Source of the DNA: an uncultured Clostridia bacterium | Lineage (GTDB): Bacteria > Bacillota > Clostridia > Oscillospirales > Acutalibacteraceae | Assembly (NCBI GenBank): GCA_947174455.1 | Contig: CAMWIZ010000017.1 | Location: 1-10,406 of the forward strand | Length of the DNA stretch: 10,406 nucleotides | Direction of reading: 5' to 3' | Shown here: positions 8,327 through 10,406 of the stretch, one piece after another | Layout of the letters: every line of letters starts with the position of its first letter | How positions within the stretch are numbered: the first letter of the stretch is position 1 | Program-made: the position numbers and the translations under genes | The notes under the pieces: generated by a model | What the model was told of the DNA's origin: nothing | What the model saw: the letters and a program-made list of their open reading frames with translations, nothing else | Database searches by the model: none

Positions 8327-9416
8327 TGTTTTTGCCCTCCTTCATATAGCCGATGAATTTTTCAAACAGATAGAAGCTGTCCTGAGGACCCGGTGCACTT
8401 TCGGGGTGATACTGAACACTGAAAATCTTGTCACGGTCACACGCAACACCCTCTACCGTATTGTCAAGTATATTTACATGAGTAACTCTCAAATCCGTAT
8501 TTTCAACGCTATCCGTGTTAACGGCATAGTTATGGTTTTGGCTGGTTATCTCAATTTTACCCGTGTCAAGGTTTTTAACAGGATGATTTCCTCCACGGTG
8601 ACCGAATTTCAGCTTGTAGGTCTTTGCACCATATGCAAGACTTATAAGCTGATGCCCAAGGCAGATTCCTGCAATGGGGTACTTGCCTCTGAGTGCCTTG
8701 ATAAGGTCGATAACAGGCTGTACGTCCTCAGGGTTGCCCGGTCCGTTTGACAGGAAAATTCCGTCAGGGTTAAGCTTTTCTATCTCTTCAGCTGTTGTAT
8801 TATAAGGTACAATAGTAACGTTGCAGCCAAGCTTGTTAAGACTTCTTACAATGTTTAGCTTAACACCGCAGTCCACACATACAACATTAAGCTGCGGGTG
8901 AGCCGTGCGTGAGTACCACTTTTTCCTACAGCTTACTTTTGAGACGGCATCTGTAGGAATGGCTGTGGTTTTGAGTATTTCCATGGCTTTATCATGCGGA
9001 GTATCCGAATCGGTTATAAGAACCTTGCAGTTACCGAAATCTCTGATTTTTCTTGTAAGCATTCTTGTGTCAATTCCGCTGATACCGGGGATTTCATACT
9101 CCTCCAAAACCTCGTCAAGAGTTCTTGTGTATCTGAAATTTGACGGAATATTATTGTACTCTCTGACGATGAGTCCGCCGATAGTCGGAATTTTAGTTTC
9201 AAAATCATCATCTGCAATTCCGTAGTTGCCTATCAAAGGATAAGTCATAACTACCATTTGGTAAGTGTAGGACGGGTCGGACACTATTTCCTGATAACCG
9301 ACCATTGAGGTGTTAAATACAAGCTCGCATACCTTGTCACATCTGTGACCAAAGCCTGTGCCGAGGTATTCGCTTCCGTCCTCAAGGACTATTTTTCTGT
9401 TCAATTTTGTTTCCAT
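8319..9416 (-). CDS. carA: Carbamoyl-phosphate synthase small (glutaminase) subunit
   Basis: It hydrolyses glutamine and passes ammonia to CarB. The chosen start gives 365 aa, close to B. subtilis PyrAA (364). The N-terminal CarA-specific domain contains [12 protein letters not shown] (32-43) and GISGIDTR (111-118). The class I amidotransferase domain (about 175-360) has the oxyanion segment SNGPGNP (223-229), the nucleophile C252 in GICLGHQ, GGNHPV (275-280), and the H337/E339 pair in QYHPE. All catalytic residues are present. The frame extends 11 codons upstream to an ATG at 9449, but that lies deeper inside pyrC and lacks a ribosome site, while AAGGGGG lies 7 nt before the ATG at 9416. It overlaps pyrC by 16 nt and carB by 8 nt, as expected for subunits made together. 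Confidence 0.98.
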   Translation of the reverse strand: METKLNRKIVLEDGSEYLGTGFGHRCDKVCELVFNTSMVGYQEIVSDPSYTYQMVVMTYPLIGNYGIADDDFETKIPTIGGLIVREYNNIPSNFRYTRTLDEVLEEYEIPGISGIDTRMLTRKIRDFGNCKVLITDSDTPHDKAMEILKTTAIPTDAVSKVSCRKKWYSRTAHPQLNVVCVDCGVKLNIVRSLNKLGCNVTIVPYNTTAEEIEKLNPDGIFLSNGPGNPEDVQPVIDLIKALRGKYPIAGICLGHQLISLAYGAKTYKLKFGHRGGNHPVKNLDTGKIEITSQNHNYAVNTDSVENTDLRVTHVNILDNTVEGVACDRDKIFSVQYHPESAPGPQDSFYLFEKFIGYMKEGKNNA

Positions 9417-10406
9417 TTTATTTCCCCCTTGACCATCGTCATAACGCATTGACCGTAAACCTCTGCCCCTTCAAAGGGAGTGGTACGTCCCTTTGAAAGA
9501 AAAGTTTTGGGATCAATGGCGTATTTGTTATTCAAGTTCCAAACCGTCAAGTCCGCCGGCTTGTTTATATCAATTAAAGAACCGATGTTGAATCGTCTTC
9601 TTGGATTTACGCACATCAGCTCAAGTAATTTTTCGAGAGTGATAAGGTTTTCTTTAACCAGTTTTGTATAGAGAATAGGGAAAGCAGTTTCTATTCCCAC
9701 AATTCCCATAAGGCTTTTTTCAAGTCCTCTTGACTTTTCTTCCAAGCTGTGCGGAGCGTGGTCTGTGGCAATCATATCTATAGTGCCGTCCTTAATACCC
9801 TCAAGCAGTGCTTGTCTGTCCTCCTCGCTTCTTATAGGAGGGTTCATTTTAAATTTGCCGTCCTCTTGCAGCATACTGTCGTTAAAGACAAGGTAGTGCG
9901 GTGCGGTTTCGCAGGTTATGTTAACGCCCTCTGCCTTTGCCTTGCGAATAAGTTCTACGCTCTCTTTGGTTGAAATATGGCAAACATGGTATTTACAGCC
10001 TGTTGTGCGTGAAAGCTCAATGTCCCGCTTAATCTGCCCCCATTCACTTTCTGAACAAATACCACGGTGACCGTGTGTATGTGCATACTCGCCGTCATGA
10101 ATATATCCGCCGTTTAAAAGTGAGTTGACTTCGCAGTGAGCGGCGATTATCTTATCAAGTTCCGCTGCCTTTTTCATAGCCGTTAGCATCATATCTTCAC
10201 TTTGTACACCCCTGCCGTCATCTGAGTAGGCAACGGCACACTCTGCAAGCTTTTCTATATCCGAAATTTGCTTTCCTTGCTCGCCTTGAGTGATTGCAGC
10301 GTACGGGTGAACGTTTACTACAGCGTCTTTTTCAATAATATCAAGCTGAACCTGCATATTTTCGACCGAATCGGGTACAGGGTTCAGATTTGGCATTGAA
10401 CAGATA
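9401..10406 (-). CDS. pyrC: Dihydroorotase PyrC, type I (N-terminal end cut by window edge)
   Basis: This zinc amidohydrolase interconverts N-carbamoyl-aspartate and dihydroorotate. The visible 334 residues run off the right edge; type I enzymes have about 425-430 aa, so some 90-95 N-terminal residues, including the HxH metal motif, lie outside. The methionine at 10396 is internal: the preceding codons read I-C-S, giving the conserved C-x-MPN-x-NPVPD segment of the family. Counting from that methionine, SDDG (58-61) carries the aspartate that bridges metals in type I enzymes, HCE (87-89) and CHIS (139-142) supply metal histidines, NPPIRS (185-190) is the substrate loop, and ATDHAPH (210-216) holds the catalytic D212. 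The stop overlaps the carA start by 16 nt. It is the first gene visible in the operon; any promoter is beyond the edge. Hydantoinase or allantoinase is unlikely given the MPN and NPPIR motifs and the context. Confidence 0.96.
   Translation of the reverse strand, partial: ICSMPNLNPVPDSVENMQVQLDIIEKDAVVNVHPYAAITQGEQGKQISDIEKLAECAVAYSDDGRGVQSEDMMLTAMKKAAELDKIIAAHCEVNSLLNGGYIHDGEYAHTHGHRGICSESEWGQIKRDIELSRTTGCKYHVCHISTKESVELIRKAKAEGVNITCETAPHYLVFNDSMLQEDGKFKMNPPIRSEEDRQALLEGIKDGTIDMIATDHAPHSLEEKSRGLEKSLMGIVGIETAFPILYTKLVKENLITLEKLLELMCVNPRRRFNIGSLIDINKPADLTVWNLNNKYAIDPKTFLSKGRTTPFEGAEVYGQCVMTMVKGEIKWKQN
9424..9430 (-). promoter_or_regulatory. Ribosome binding site of carA, inside the end of pyrC
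   Basis: The minus strand reads AAGGGGG 7 nt before the ATG at 9416. It lies in the last codons of pyrC and supports the 365-aa start of carA. It departs slightly from the GGAGG core used by most other genes here. Confidence 0.7.

Noticed and set aside
9417..9449. An 11-residue N-terminal extension of CarA.
   Set aside because: It would deepen the overlap with pyrC and lacks a ribosome site; the ATG at 9416 gives the family length.
10394..10396. Start codon of a short dihydroorotase at 10396.
   Set aside because: The frame continues upstream as I-C-S and the methionine belongs to the internal C-x-MPN motif, so the gene is cut by the window edge and is not truly short.
1..10406. Defence system, CRISPR array, prophage, integron or transposon signal.
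   Set aside because: Every coding stretch is explained by pyrimidine synthesis or the HAD gene, and no direct-repeat array, transposase, integrase or terminal repeat is visible.

Overview
The window is one continuous pyrimidine biosynthesis operon, read entirely on the minus strand. In transcription order (right to left) it holds pyrC (5' end beyond the right edge), carA, carB, pyrK, pyrD, pyrF, a HAD-family phosphatase gene, pyrE, pyrB and pyrI (last few codons beyond the left edge). Nothing on the plus strand looks like a real gene. I see no RNA genes, mobile elements, CRISPR arrays or phage genes.

Organism: the very purine-rich Shine-Dalgarno sites (AAAGGAGG, TAGGAGGT), the modest GC content (roughly 40-45% by eye), the NAD-linked class 1B dihydroorotate dehydrogenase pair PyrD-PyrK, and a regulatory PyrI subunit with a zinc site all point to an anaerobic member of the Bacillota, most likely Clostridia. 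I cannot name a genus from this.

How the genes work together: CarA and CarB make carbamoyl phosphate from glutamine, bicarbonate and ATP. PyrB, with PyrI as its regulatory chain, joins it to aspartate. PyrC closes the ring to dihydroorotate. PyrD and PyrK oxidise this to orotate, passing electrons to NAD+. PyrE adds ribose phosphate to give OMP, and PyrF decarboxylates OMP to UMP. Every enzyme of de novo UMP synthesis is therefore represented. The HAD phosphatase between pyrF and pyrE is the only gene without a place in the standard pathway.

Layout: the genes are packed tightly, with 1-16 nt overlaps or gaps of 0-23 nt, and most Shine-Dalgarno sites lie inside the end of the gene before. The exception is a 173-nt gap between carB and pyrK, which carries a perfect 13-bp inverted repeat. 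The promoter and any leader or PyrR-type control element must lie beyond the right edge. Feedback residues known from the E. coli enzymes are kept in both CarB (UMP pocket) and PyrI (nucleotide site).

This is an ordinary metabolic region. I found no convincing new system. The items most worth a second look are the HAD gene, the carB-pyrK hairpin and the signs of two-point feedback control.
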